The notes below the pieces were generated by a model that saw only the letters and a list, made by a program, of their open reading frames with translations, had not been told where the DNA came from and did not search any database. Below, piece by piece: positions 1 to 6,075 of a stretch of DNA of 7,404 nt. This DNA comes from Sphingomonadales bacterium (GTDB lineage Bacteria > Pseudomonadota > Alphaproteobacteria > Sphingomonadales > Sphingomonadaceae): assembly GCA_018067055.1 (NCBI GenBank), contig JAGPVK010000323.1, positions 1-7,404 on the forward strand, written 5' to 3'. A program made the position numbers and the translations under genes. How positions within the stretch are numbered: the stretch's first letter is position 1; each line of letters begins with the position of its first letter.

Positions 1-123
1 GAGATTCCAACGCCACGCTGGACCGCATATGATGCGAAATATTTTGGTACCAAATTACCAAAAGGAATACCTGCGATTGTTCGGGATCGCGCATATTCCT
101 CTCCCATCTGGTATACGCCTTGA
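1..123 (+). CDS. DUF3604-type protein, C-terminal end only (partial)
   Basis: An open frame enters the window at base 1 and runs 40 codons to a TGA at 121-123; the start lies outside the window. The visible tail contains [13 protein letters not shown] and ends in [14 protein letters not shown] terminal R-A-Y-(S/T)-S-P-I-W-Y-(T/S)-P is what I recall as the end of DUF3604 (PF12228) proteins, large exported proteins of unknown function thought to be related to PHP-type metallo-phosphoesterases. The downstream neighbours, a parvulin-like isomerase and a HupE/UreJ-like membrane protein, are genes I associate with DUF3604 in sphingomonads and related bacteria, which supports the call. The gap to the next gene is 60 bp, so co-transcription is likely. 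The function is unknown and cannot be inferred from this fragment. Confidence 0.72.
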   Translation, partial: EIPTPRWTAYDAKYFGTKLPKGIPAIVRDRAYSSPIWYTP

Positions 124-183
124 TTTGCTCACACATAGAATCTGTGGTCGCCAACTGAACGCTGCCATGCAAAAAGCCGTGCA

Positions 184-1131
184 ATGACCAGATTAACAAT
201 CCAAGCCCGCCTGCGTCTTTTCTGCAGCTTTGCCAAGGGTGAACCGCTGGTTCATTTTCTTGTTCTGGGACTGGCGTTGTTCGCGTTTTTTGACCTGGTT
301 AACGGCGGCAGCACCGATAATCTGGACAAGCATATCGTGGTAGATCAAGATCATTTGCTGGCTTTTGTGCAATCGCGACAAGCGAACCTCGATGATGCCA
401 CCAATCCCCGCATCGGGGCGATGGCCCCTACCGAACTTCGCACGCTTGTCGAGGAGTATATCCGCGAGGAAACCATGTATCGAGAGGCTTCAAGCCTAGG
501 ACTGGACAAAGACGACTATCTCATTCGTCGCCGGCTCGTCCAATCGCTCGAATTCCTGTTTCGCAGCATGGGAGAAGTTGAGGCACCATCCGAAAAGGAC
601 CTCCGTTCCTTTTATGCCGAAAACAGTGCGCGTTACACCTCACCGGCAAGCATCACCTTCTCTCACATATATTTCAGCAGCGACAGTCATGGGAGGAACG
701 GAGCAGAGCGCCTCGCCCGCAAAATGCTGGCCAACATACAAACAAATGGCGAGGATGCTGTATTGGCATCAGGCTGGCCGGGCGATCGCTTCGCCTATCA
801 CCTCAATTATGCGGAACGCGACAGATCGATTGTCGCCAGCCATTTTGGACAGGATATGGCAAAACAGCTGTTTTTGCTTCGCACCGCGCCTAGGGAATGG
901 CAGGGTCCATTCCGATCAACCAGCGGGTTCCACCTGGTTCGCATCGAGCGGTTGGCACGGAATGAGCAACTGCCTTATCAAGCCGTTGCCGGCCAAGTCC
1001 GAAGCGACCTGGTCGAGGCGCGCAAAGACTCCGCCGCTGCCCTGGCCTATGACCGTTTGCGCGCGCAATATGATGTACAAATCGACGGCAAGATCAGCCA
1101 GCTAATGACGCACGAAGCCGGAAAGAAGTAG
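184..1131 (+). CDS. Membrane-anchored parvulin-like peptidyl-prolyl cis-trans isomerase
   Basis: A 315-residue protein. A short basic N-terminus is followed by one hydrophobic segment at about residues 22-39 (LVHFLVLGLALFAFF), read as an uncleaved signal anchor with the rest in the periplasm. Residues about 80-130 form a charged helical region resembling the chaperone-like part of SurA/PpiC proteins. Residues about 153-256 resemble a parvulin (rotamase) domain: ITFSHIYFSS fits the first strand and GPFRSTSGFHLVRIE the characteristic last strand (G-P-x-x-S-x-x-G-x-H). The expected role is proline isomerisation or chaperone help for exported proteins, possibly its operon partners; this is inference. 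The start at 184 has no clear Shine-Dalgarno. The frame is closed upstream by TAG at 136-138 and the next in-frame Met is residue 80, beyond the anchor, so 184 is the sensible start. The HupE-like gene starts 2 bp after its stop. Confidence 0.85.
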   Translation: MTRLTIQARLRLFCSFAKGEPLVHFLVLGLALFAFFDLVNGGSTDNLDKHIVVDQDHLLAFVQSRQANLDDATNPRIGAMAPTELRTLVEEYIREETMYREASSLGLDKDDYLIRRRLVQSLEFLFRSMGEVEAPSEKDLRSFYAENSARYTSPASITFSHIYFSSDSHGRNGAERLARKMLANIQTNGEDAVLASGWPGDRFAYHLNYAERDRSIVASHFGQDMAKQLFLLRTAPREWQGPFRSTSGFHLVRIERLARNEQLPYQAVAGQVRSDLVEARKDSAAALAYDRLRAQYDVQIDGKISQLMTHEAGKK

Positions 1132-1133
1132 CC

Positions 1134-2132
1134 ATGCTTCGCGTGCTGATCACATTTTTGCTGCTCGTTTGCGGATCGCCGGCACAGGCGCATGAAAGCC
1201 TGCCGGTGGTCATCGTGATCGAAGAAAAAGCCGATGATATATTTGCCTTGCGCATGCAATTGCCGCCAGCCATTGATTCCAGCAACACGCCGGACATCGC
1301 CATGCCCTCACAATGCCGGCCGCTGAAACCGCTACAGCAGAGCGGTCAAACAGGGCTATACCGTTGCAAGCAGGCGATTGGCGACGGCGCGCTTCATTGG
1401 ACATATCCCAAGCAATTACCATCTATTCCGACCTTTGTTCGCCTGGCCCTGCTATCGGGCGAAACACATACTTTGCTCGTGGGACCGGGCGAAACGACTA
1501 TGCATTTGCCGGTACAAGAAAGCTGGCAATCGGTGGCCCTTCAATATCTTGAAATGGGAATAGAGCATCTCCTTTTCGGCTATGACCATCTGATCTTTCT
1601 TCTCTGTCTTATATGGATCGCCGGCACTTTCAGGCGAGTGTTGTTGGCGGTAACCGGTTTTACGCTCGCCCATTCTATCACGCTTGCGCTATCGGCAATG
1701 TCGGTCATTCGCATATCCGTCCCACCCGTTGAGGCAGCGATCGCGCTATCGATCATCTTTCTGGCAAGGGAGATCGCGATCGGGCGGCGCGACACGTTAA
1801 CCTGGCGTCATCCCATGCTGATATCCAGCCTGTTCGGTTTGCTGCATGGATTGGGCTTTGCCGCTGCGCTCAATGAAATCGGCCTGCCGCAAACGCAGCT
1901 GGTCACCGGCTTGGCGTTCTTCAACATTGGCGTCGAACTCGGTCAATGCGCAATTGTCGCAGCAGTTTTCGGTGCAATTGCCTTGGGACGCAGATTTGTA
2001 CCGAAGCTGGCGTCTGCAGGTTTCAAACTGAACTCGCCCAGTTTGCCGGCCATCTCACGGCGCGTGACAATCATGGCGGCAGGTGGTCTGAGCGCATTCT
2101 GGTTTATCGATCGAACCACCGGTTTTTTCTAG
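1134..2132 (+). CDS. HupE/UreJ_2-family membrane protein with signal peptide
   Basis: A 332-residue protein. Residues 1-19 form a typical signal peptide ending in AQA, so His20 would become the mature N-terminus (HES). Residues 20 to about 130 are a periplasmic domain with two cysteines (Cys61, Cys78) that could form a disulfide. From about residue 135 there are six or so hydrophobic segments carrying HupE/UreJ_2 (PF13795) motifs: GIEHLLFGYDHLIFLL (His145, His152), GFTLAHSITL (His180), PPVEAAIALSI (Glu200), FGLLHGLGFA (His238) and FFNIGVELGQ (Asn264, Glu268). The conserved intramembrane His and Glu residues fit metal (nickel or cobalt) handling as proposed for HupE/UreJ, but members of this longer subfamily are not well characterised and the metal is unknown. 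The C-terminus FWFIDRTTGFF matches the family's usual short tail. It is translated 2 bp after the isomerase stop, with a weak GGAAAG upstream, and is very likely in the same operon. Confidence 0.88.
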   Translation: MLRVLITFLLLVCGSPAQAHESLPVVIVIEEKADDIFALRMQLPPAIDSSNTPDIAMPSQCRPLKPLQQSGQTGLYRCKQAIGDGALHWTYPKQLPSIPTFVRLALLSGETHTLLVGPGETTMHLPVQESWQSVALQYLEMGIEHLLFGYDHLIFLLCLIWIAGTFRRVLLAVTGFTLAHSITLALSAMSVIRISVPPVEAAIALSIIFLAREIAIGRRDTLTWRHPMLISSLFGLLHGLGFAAALNEIGLPQTQLVTGLAFFNIGVELGQCAIVAAVFGAIALGRRFVPKLASAGFKLNSPSLPAISRRVTIMAAGGLSAFWFIDRTTGFF

Positions 2133-2225
2133 AGTCGGAAACCCGAGGCAACATTGCATGCTGCCAAACACGGCAAGTGCGAGAGGCTCGTTTGTCAGGA
2201 AAATAGAAAAACTATTCGGCAATTC

Positions 2226-2262
2226 GGTATCCGCGCCGCTTCCACGAGAAGGCGCGGATACC
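2226..2262. terminator. Strong intergenic hairpin between convergent genes
   Basis: A perfect 12-bp inverted repeat, GGTATCCGCGCC (2226-2237) and GGCGCGGATACC (2251-2262), with a 13-nt spacer. The outer flanks AATT (2221-2224) and AATT (2263-2266) extend the pairing around one bulged C, and TTC/GAA inside the spacer can add three pairs. It lies between the hupE-like stop (2132) and the SDR stop (2278), which are convergent, so it could end transcription or protect 3' ends in both directions. No U-run follows immediately on either strand. On the - strand the nearest T-rich stretch begins about 17 nt past the stem, so it is not a textbook intrinsic terminator. Confidence 0.5.
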
Positions 2263-2277
2263 AATTGCTACCCCGGA

Positions 2278-3147
2278 CTACCAACCCGAGGGCGGGTTTT
2301 CCCGTGCTATGATTTGCTCATACCGGGCATTGATAGTCCGGTCGCCGTCTTCATTTTCCGGGATCATCCAGAACCGGCCTTCGGTGACGCATTGCAGTGC
2401 AAATTCTGACACCTCTTCTGGCTCGGTCAGTTGCAGTTTCAAGCCAGTGGCTGCGAGCAGGTCATCCATTGTCCGATAAGCGACCTTCTTTTGCGCTTCG
2501 TTATCGACATAGTCGTCGGGCCGCACTTCGCCCGATGCAAGGATACCGGTATTGACCGTATGAGGCCCGGGAAAAAGGACCCCCGCCTTGATCTTGCCGC
2601 CTTCGCGCACCAGCTGCTGGTGAAGCACTTCTGAAATGCTGGTGACAGCAGCCTTGGTCGCGGCGTAAATCGGCGTGTTCGGCATCGAGTAGAGACCGCC
2701 ATTGGCGGAAGAGCTATTGATTACCATTCCATCCTGGCCGGCCTCGAGCATCCTCGGGACGAAAGCTGCAATGCCATGGACAACGCCGAGTACGTTTACA
2801 TCGAAGCCCCAGCGCCAGTCACTAATCGGAAGATCCCATATTTTGCGCTGCGCTTCACCCAGACCGACGCCGGCATTGTTGAACAGGAAATGGACGGTCT
2901 CAAATTCCGCGAATATCTTGTCCGCCGTTTCACGAACCGAAATTTCCTTTGTCACGTCACAGGCAAAGCCAAGCACTTTACCTGTGCCAAGCACAGAAAG
3001 TTCCTGACGTACGGCCTCGATACGTTCGGCATTGATATCAACAATCACGACATCGGCACCGGCCTGCGCAAGGTCGTGGCATAGACATTTTCCGACACCG
3101 CTTGCGCCGCCGGTTATCACGGCGATTTTTCCCGAATAATAGCCCAT
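2278..3147 (-). CDS. Short-chain dehydrogenase/reductase (SDR), NAD(P)-dependent
   Basis: A 289-residue classical SDR with a Rossmann fold. Visible motifs are the nucleotide-binding TGGASGVG (residues 12-19), Asp37 at the end of beta-2 (usually favouring NAD over NADP), CDV (63-65), NNAG (90-93), the NVLG helix-4 region (118-121), the catalytic serine region INSSSANGG (about 143-151) and the catalytic Tyr161-x-x-x-Lys165 in YAATK. The expected reaction is reversible alcohol/ketone oxidoreduction in the cytoplasm, plausibly oxidising the product made by the Rieske oxygenase encoded in the same block. Its ATG overlaps the TAA of the upstream ADC-family gene (TAATG, sharing base 3147). No convincing Shine-Dalgarno precedes it, which suggests translational coupling. 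It is the last gene of the - strand block. The substrate is not deducible; SDRs of this length act on steroids, terpenoids and many other alcohols. Confidence 0.93.
   Translation of the reverse strand: MGYYSGKIAVITGGASGVGKCLCHDLAQAGADVVIVDINAERIEAVRQELSVLGTGKVLGFACDVTKEISVRETADKIFAEFETVHFLFNNAGVGLGEAQRKIWDLPISDWRWGFDVNVLGVVHGIAAFVPRMLEAGQDGMVINSSSANGGLYSMPNTPIYAATKAAVTSISEVLHQQLVREGGKIKAGVLFPGPHTVNTGILASGEVRPDDYVDNEAQKKVAYRTMDDLLAATGLKLQLTEPEEVSEFALQCVTEGRFWMIPENEDGDRTINARYEQIIARENPPSGW
2283..2300 (+). terminator. Terminator-like hairpin with short T-tract, inside the 3' end of the SDR gene
   Basis: In the + direction AACCCG (2283-2288), loop AGGG, CGGGTT (2293-2298), then two more T. This is a 6-bp stem with a short T run, about 150 nt past the hupE-like stop. 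It overlaps the last codons of the opposing SDR gene (Asn-Pro-Pro-Ser-Gly-Trp). It would serve the + strand operon only. The stem and U-tract are both short, so confidence is modest. Confidence 0.35.
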
Positions 3148-3947
3148 TATGCAGGCTGCAATTCGGCGATTTCTACACCGATATTGGTCGGATCATCGAA
3201 ACGGCCAACCCAGTGGTCGGCAATCCATTCACCGGGCACAGTACGAAGGATTGTACCACCCGTTTTGGTCCCACCCTCAACATAGTTCATCGAGGTTATT
3301 TTTCGAACCGGGATATCGGCCAAGGGATCGAACGGAGATTCACGCAATGTGATTGTACCGGTCATATCGCGCCTGTCCGCATAATTGCGCTCCCAATTCA
3401 AACGCGTCAGGTAGACGTCCCCGTCAAATTCGCCCGGCGTGTCGATCGACATCAATGCCTTGTAACAGAACAGATGCTCCTCGAACTTGCGAGGCTCATC
3501 GACCGATTTGCCAATTGTGCCTTCGATCTCGAAATAGGGGATGCCGTGGCGGGAACAGGTTGCGCGCAGATGGTCGCCATCACGCTCGAAATGGGTTTGT
3601 GCGATTTTCTTTGGTTCACCAAAACGCTCACGGCCGGATGTAACGACACTTTCACCTTCCATTGCCATGTGGAAACAATAGGCTCCCGGAGCACCATCAT
3701 GCGTGCACGTAGCGCCCATGGTCAAAGCGCCTATTTCGATCGTATCGACTTCCGAGACATGCATGGTGACGTGCATCATTTGAAGCCATATTTCAGGCCG
3801 CTCCACCGGGTCGAGCGGTCGCGGCAACAATGCGTTGATAATTTCGCGGTCGGTCTCGTACGTGGCACGAATGCCATAAACCGAGTTGCGAAGCATGCCG
3901 GGATCGCGGTTCGCGTCTGAACTCTGGACATAACGAAGACGTGTCAT
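3147..3947 (-). CDS. Acetoacetate decarboxylase (ADC)-family protein
   Basis: A 266-residue protein, close to the usual ADC length (about 245-270). GRERFGEPKKIA (residues 105-116) matches the ADC active-site region: Lys113 corresponds to the Schiff-base lysine of Clostridium ADC (Lys115) and Lys114 to its pKa-lowering neighbour. Glu71 in TIEIG sits where ADC has Glu76. ALLPRPL (39-45) and IPVRKITS (about 222-229) also align with ADC segments. The position of the catalytic Arg29 is less clear; Arg27 may take its place. Family members decarboxylate beta-keto acids, but ADC-like proteins can also act as aldolases or dehydratases through the same lysine, so the reaction here is uncertain. A role on a keto acid made by the neighbouring oxygenase and SDR is inference. 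The start is supported by AGGAG with 6-nt spacing. It lies 56 bp downstream of the Rieske gene and overlaps the SDR start by one base. Confidence 0.88.
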   Translation of the reverse strand: MTRLRYVQSSDANRDPGMLRNSVYGIRATYETDREIINALLPRPLDPVERPEIWLQMMHVTMHVSEVDTIEIGALTMGATCTHDGAPGAYCFHMAMEGESVVTSGRERFGEPKKIAQTHFERDGDHLRATCSRHGIPYFEIEGTIGKSVDEPRKFEEHLFCYKALMSIDTPGEFDGDVYLTRLNWERNYADRRDMTGTITLRESPFDPLADIPVRKITSMNYVEGGTKTGGTILRTVPGEWIADHWVGRFDDPTNIGVEIAELQPA

Positions 3948-3953
3948 AATTCT

Positions 3954-3958
3954 CTCCT
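3954..3958 (-). promoter_or_regulatory. Ribosome binding site of the ADC-family gene
   Basis: AGGAG in the - strand sense, 6 nt before the ATG at 3947, set in an A/T-rich and probably unstructured leader (3948-3980). It fixes the start and indicates independent, efficient initiation rather than coupling to the Rieske gene. Confidence 0.75.
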
Positions 3959-3990
3959 ATATATTTTTTGTTATTTTGCCCTGCGCCGAG

Positions 3991-4019
3991 CGAAGCGGAT
4001 TGCTTATTCAGCCGCTTCG
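3991..4019 (-). repeat. Hairpin spanning the Rieske gene stop codon
   Basis: A perfect 8-bp inverted repeat, CGAAGCGG (3991-3998) and CCGCTTCG (4012-4019), with a 13-nt loop that contains the TAA stop of the Rieske gene (4004-4006). No T-run follows on the - strand, so it is more likely an intercistronic mRNA stabiliser or processing element than a terminator. It may be fortuitous. Confidence 0.35.
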
Positions 4020-5011
4020 ACGAGCGCGCTTTTCTCAGCCGTTGCGGCGTAGAATTGTTCGAAATATTTGCGGAACCGCAAAATCGGGCCATCACCGTCA
4101 CACAGATAAGGTTGCGCGAGATGGATTTTGCTTTCCCAGATTGGAATATCGCCTTCGACACCCTGCTGTCCGCACGTATGTTCAATGGCCATTTTCACTG
4201 CCATTTCCTGCATCGAGCCGGACTCCACCGCTGGATGGGTGAAGCAAAAGCGCAACTCGACATCGTCGCCCTCAATCGGCGTCGCGATCACAAGCAGGCT
4301 AAGGTCCACAAGACCCTTCAATTTGGTATATTTCTGCCCTGCCCCATTCTGCACGGTCTCGACCGAGTAAGGCATCTGTTTCATCTCGCCATCGACCGGC
4401 ACGGTACGATGGCCCCTGGCTATACTGCGCCGCTTCACACCATCATAGGAAGTTTCACCCTCCGGAACCGCGTCCATCGCATGAACATAAGCGAAATGAG
4501 CAACGTCGACGCCATTTTCCGCAATTTCCTGAGGGTTACTGGCAAAACGCCATTCGCGACGCGTTGGCTTGGCCCAGGCCGGGTCGGTAAATTCAGGATA
4601 GTCAATCACCTCGAACAAAGGTTCAACATTGTCTGGATGATACCAGGTCCAGATCACTCCAGACGATTCCACGACCGGATAGGCTTGCGTCAGCGGCTCC
4701 CGTTTCGCGCGCGGCGGGAAAGCCTTGGCATAGGGGATCTTGCTGCAATAACCATCGGGACGAAACTGCCACGCATGAAACGGGCAGCGGATACTGTCGC
4801 CCTCGACCTTGCCACCCTTGCCAAGATGAGCACCGAGATGTGGACAATAAGCATCAAGCAGGCCAGCCTCGCCCTCCTCATTGCGAAAAAGAACCAGGTC
4901 GCGCCCGAAATAATGAAGGTCGCGCACATCGCCGATTTCGAGTTCAGAACTGTAGCTCACACCATACCATCCAAACGGTATGGACATTGGGAAACGCTCA
5001 ACTTGGGGCAC
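4004..5011 (-). CDS. Rieske [2Fe-2S] non-heme iron oxygenase, KshA/Neverland-like
   Basis: A 335-residue oxygenase component. The N-terminal Rieske domain (about residues 10-115) has the cluster motif Cys56-Pro-His58 with 17 residues to Cys76-Pro-Phe-His79. The C-terminal catalytic domain shows ENGVDVAHFAYVH (165-177): Asp169 is the bridging Asp, and His172 and His177 are mononuclear-iron ligands. Asp288 in GDIPIWE is the likely third ligand. The tail IPIWESK...DGDGPILRFRKYFEQFY closely resembles 3-ketosteroid 9-alpha-hydroxylase oxygenase (KshA) and the Neverland/DAF-36 sterol enzymes as I recall them, suggesting a bulky hydrophobic substrate; this is inference from motif resemblance. Such enzymes need a reductase, and none is encoded in the window. 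The start is GTG at 5011, chosen because GGAGGAGG lies about 8 nt upstream; the alternative Met9 has no such site. A candidate LysR operator lies 82-126 bp upstream. Confidence 0.9.
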   Translation of the reverse strand: MPQVERFPMSIPFGWYGVSYSSELEIGDVRDLHYFGRDLVLFRNEEGEAGLLDAYCPHLGAHLGKGGKVEGDSIRCPFHAWQFRPDGYCSKIPYAKAFPPRAKREPLTQAYPVVESSGVIWTWYHPDNVEPLFEVIDYPEFTDPAWAKPTRREWRFASNPQEIAENGVDVAHFAYVHAMDAVPEGETSYDGVKRRSIARGHRTVPVDGEMKQMPYSVETVQNGAGQKYTKLKGLVDLSLLVIATPIEGDDVELRFCFTHPAVESGSMQEMAVKMAIEHTCGQQGVEGDIPIWESKIHLAQPYLCDGDGPILRFRKYFEQFYAATAEKSALVEAAE

Positions 5012-5019
5012 GCTTCTGG

Positions 5020-5027
5020 CCTCCTCC
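5020..5027 (-). promoter_or_regulatory. Strong ribosome binding site deciding the GTG start of the Rieske gene
   Basis: GGAGGAGG in the - strand sense, 8 nt before GTG 5009-5011. The first downstream ATG (codon 9) has no purine-rich site at a usable distance, so the GTG start is preferred. Confidence 0.8.
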
Positions 5028-5046
5028 GCAATAAGTTATTGAAGGC

Positions 5047-5052
5047 ATAGTA
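5047..5052 (-). promoter_or_regulatory. Possible -10 element upstream of the Rieske gene
   Basis: TACTAT in the - strand sense matches four of six positions of TATAAT. No good -35 is seen upstream, as expected for an activator-dependent promoter. If used, transcription would start near 5040, and the dyads at 5093-5137 would be centred at about -64 and -86, close to where LysR-type regulators often bind. This is a weak call. Confidence 0.25.
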
Positions 5053-5092
5053 GCTGGCCAAAGCAGAAACGAAAGATGCGATTCATGCACGC

Positions 5093-5137
5093 TTTGTCTA
5101 CCTGTGCGGACAATTTTGTCAGAATCTATCCGACAAA
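5093..5137. promoter_or_regulatory. Tandem dyad operator, probable LysR-type regulator binding region
   Basis: In the - strand sense TTTGTC (5137-5132), 11 nt, GACAAA (5120-5115), then ATTGTC (5114-5109), 10 nt, GACAAA (5098-5093). The two dyads are adjacent with centres about 22 bp apart, roughly two helical turns. Their junction itself forms GACAA-AA-TTGTC. The first dyad covers the last lysR codons and its TGA stop; the second is intergenic. Placement upstream of the Rieske gene and next to a LysR-type gene suggests a tetramer-binding recognition and activation region. The spacing does not give the textbook T-N11-A, so the regulator could be another family. Confidence 0.6.
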
Positions 5138-6024
5138 GCCTTGGCCATGCTTGGCCGGACTTTTACGCGTGATAGATTGCGCACCAGATAATTTATGAAT
5201 GCACGCGTCGATGCCGGCATGATGCCGGGCGAATAGACTGCCCAACATTCGCGATCATAACATCCCCATTCCTCGTCAAGGCCCAAAACCGAGCCATCAA
5301 CGAGCGAGTCGATCAATATACTGACCGGCAGGCTGGCCACACCGAGCCCTTTCCTGACGGCGCTTCTCAGCGAAATGCCGCTATTGCTGCGCCAGCGAGG
5401 CTTCACCTTTATTTCGACGCCATTGTTGAACGTCATGGTCGACGAAAGATTGGTCAAACAGTCATGGTTCTTGAGATCCTCTGGCGAACTCGGCCAGCCA
5501 TTTTTCTCGACATATTCTCGCGACGCACAAAGACAATGCGAGACATAGCCGAACATCCGTGCCTTGCGGTTGGAATCGGGCAATTTACCGTAGCGGATGA
5601 CAAGATCGAAACGCTCCTGCGTAACCTCTTCCTCATCCAGATAGGCAATCGACTCTATTACGATATCGGGATTTTCACAGCTGAAGTCTGCCAGCAAGGC
5701 AGACATAAATTCCGAACCGAAAATATCACTCAATCCGACCCGGAGAACGCCGAACGGCTCGGTGCTATAGCGACCGATCGAATGTTCAAGATTGCGCAAG
5801 CGTTCCTGCAGATCGGCGCATTCAGAATGGAATGTTTTTCCGGCGTCGGTCAGCGAAAGGCGCCGCGTGGTTCGAATGAGCAGCTGCACGCCCAAACGAT
5901 CTTCCAGTTCATGGACCGTCTTGCTGATAAATGATTTTGAAACACCCAGCTTTCGACCGGCGGCAGTGAACGTGCCATATTGGACGACAGCCAGAAATTC
6001 CTCAATACCGCGCCATTCAGACAT
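5119..6024 (-). CDS. LysR-type transcriptional regulator
   Basis: A 301-residue protein of normal LysR length. The N-terminal winged helix-turn-helix spans about residues 3-62, with FTAAGRKLGVSKSFISKTV as the HTH and the typical ELEDRLGVQLLIRTTRRLSLT following. A linker helix covers about 65-90, and a periplasmic-binding-like effector domain starts around FGVLRVGLSD (91-100) and ends near residue 285. It most resembles the CrgA/AaeR-like branch by its FGVLRVGLS start, but I do not assign a name. It sits on the same strand as, and between, the amidohydrolase and Rieske genes rather than divergent from its target, which is less usual for the family. The start ATG at 6024 has AGAGG (6031-6035) 6 nt upstream. 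Its stop overlaps the tandem dyads that probably form its operator. Likely role: effector-dependent control of the catabolic block (inference). Confidence 0.93.
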   Translation of the reverse strand: MSEWRGIEEFLAVVQYGTFTAAGRKLGVSKSFISKTVHELEDRLGVQLLIRTTRRLSLTDAGKTFHSECADLQERLRNLEHSIGRYSTEPFGVLRVGLSDIFGSEFMSALLADFSCENPDIVIESIAYLDEEEVTQERFDLVIRYGKLPDSNRKARMFGYVSHCLCASREYVEKNGWPSSPEDLKNHDCLTNLSSTMTFNNGVEIKVKPRWRSNSGISLRSAVRKGLGVASLPVSILIDSLVDGSVLGLDEEWGCYDRECWAVYSPGIMPASTRAFINYLVRNLSRVKVRPSMAKALSDRF

Positions 6025-6037
6025 GTTTTACCTCTGT

Positions 6038-6075
6038 CCAAATGCTAGCATCTCCCCCACCCGAATACTAGCATC
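6038..6075. repeat. Two 15-bp near-palindromic direct repeats before lysR
   Basis: CCAAATGCTAGCATC (6038-6052) and CCGAATACTAGCATC (6061-6075) match at 13 of 15 positions with a 23-bp period. The first contains the perfect palindrome ATGCTAGCAT (6042-6051), 18-27 bp upstream of the lysR ATG; the second contains the near-palindrome ATACTAGCAT. The spacing of about two helical turns fits paired binding of a dimeric regulator, possibly for lysR autoregulation. They interlock with the hairpin at 6051-6087. Confidence 0.45.

Noticed and set aside
124..183. Possible upstream start for the isomerase gene
   Set aside because: The frame is closed by TAG at 136-138 and the remaining codons offer only a CTG (142) with no ribosome site.
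2158..2409. Small + strand open frame in the convergent gap (83 codons)
   Set aside because: It runs through the gap hairpin and into the SDR gene antisense, has no ribosome site and no recognisable features.
3102..3920. A 272-codon open frame on the + strand
   Set aside because: Antisense to the ADC-family gene, which has the conserved Pro-Lys-Lys site and a strong ribosome site; the + frame has no family features.
3991..4019. Reading the hairpin at the Rieske stop as an intrinsic terminator
   Set aside because: No U-run follows on the - strand and the ADC-family gene continues 56 bp later; listed only as an intercistronic hairpin.
3968..5050. A 360-codon open frame on the + strand
   Set aside because: It is antisense to the Rieske gene, whose cluster and iron motifs are clear; the + strand product shows no recognisable motif.
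5464..5934. A 156-codon open frame on the + strand
   Set aside because: Antisense shadow of the LysR gene; no supporting motif or ribosome site.
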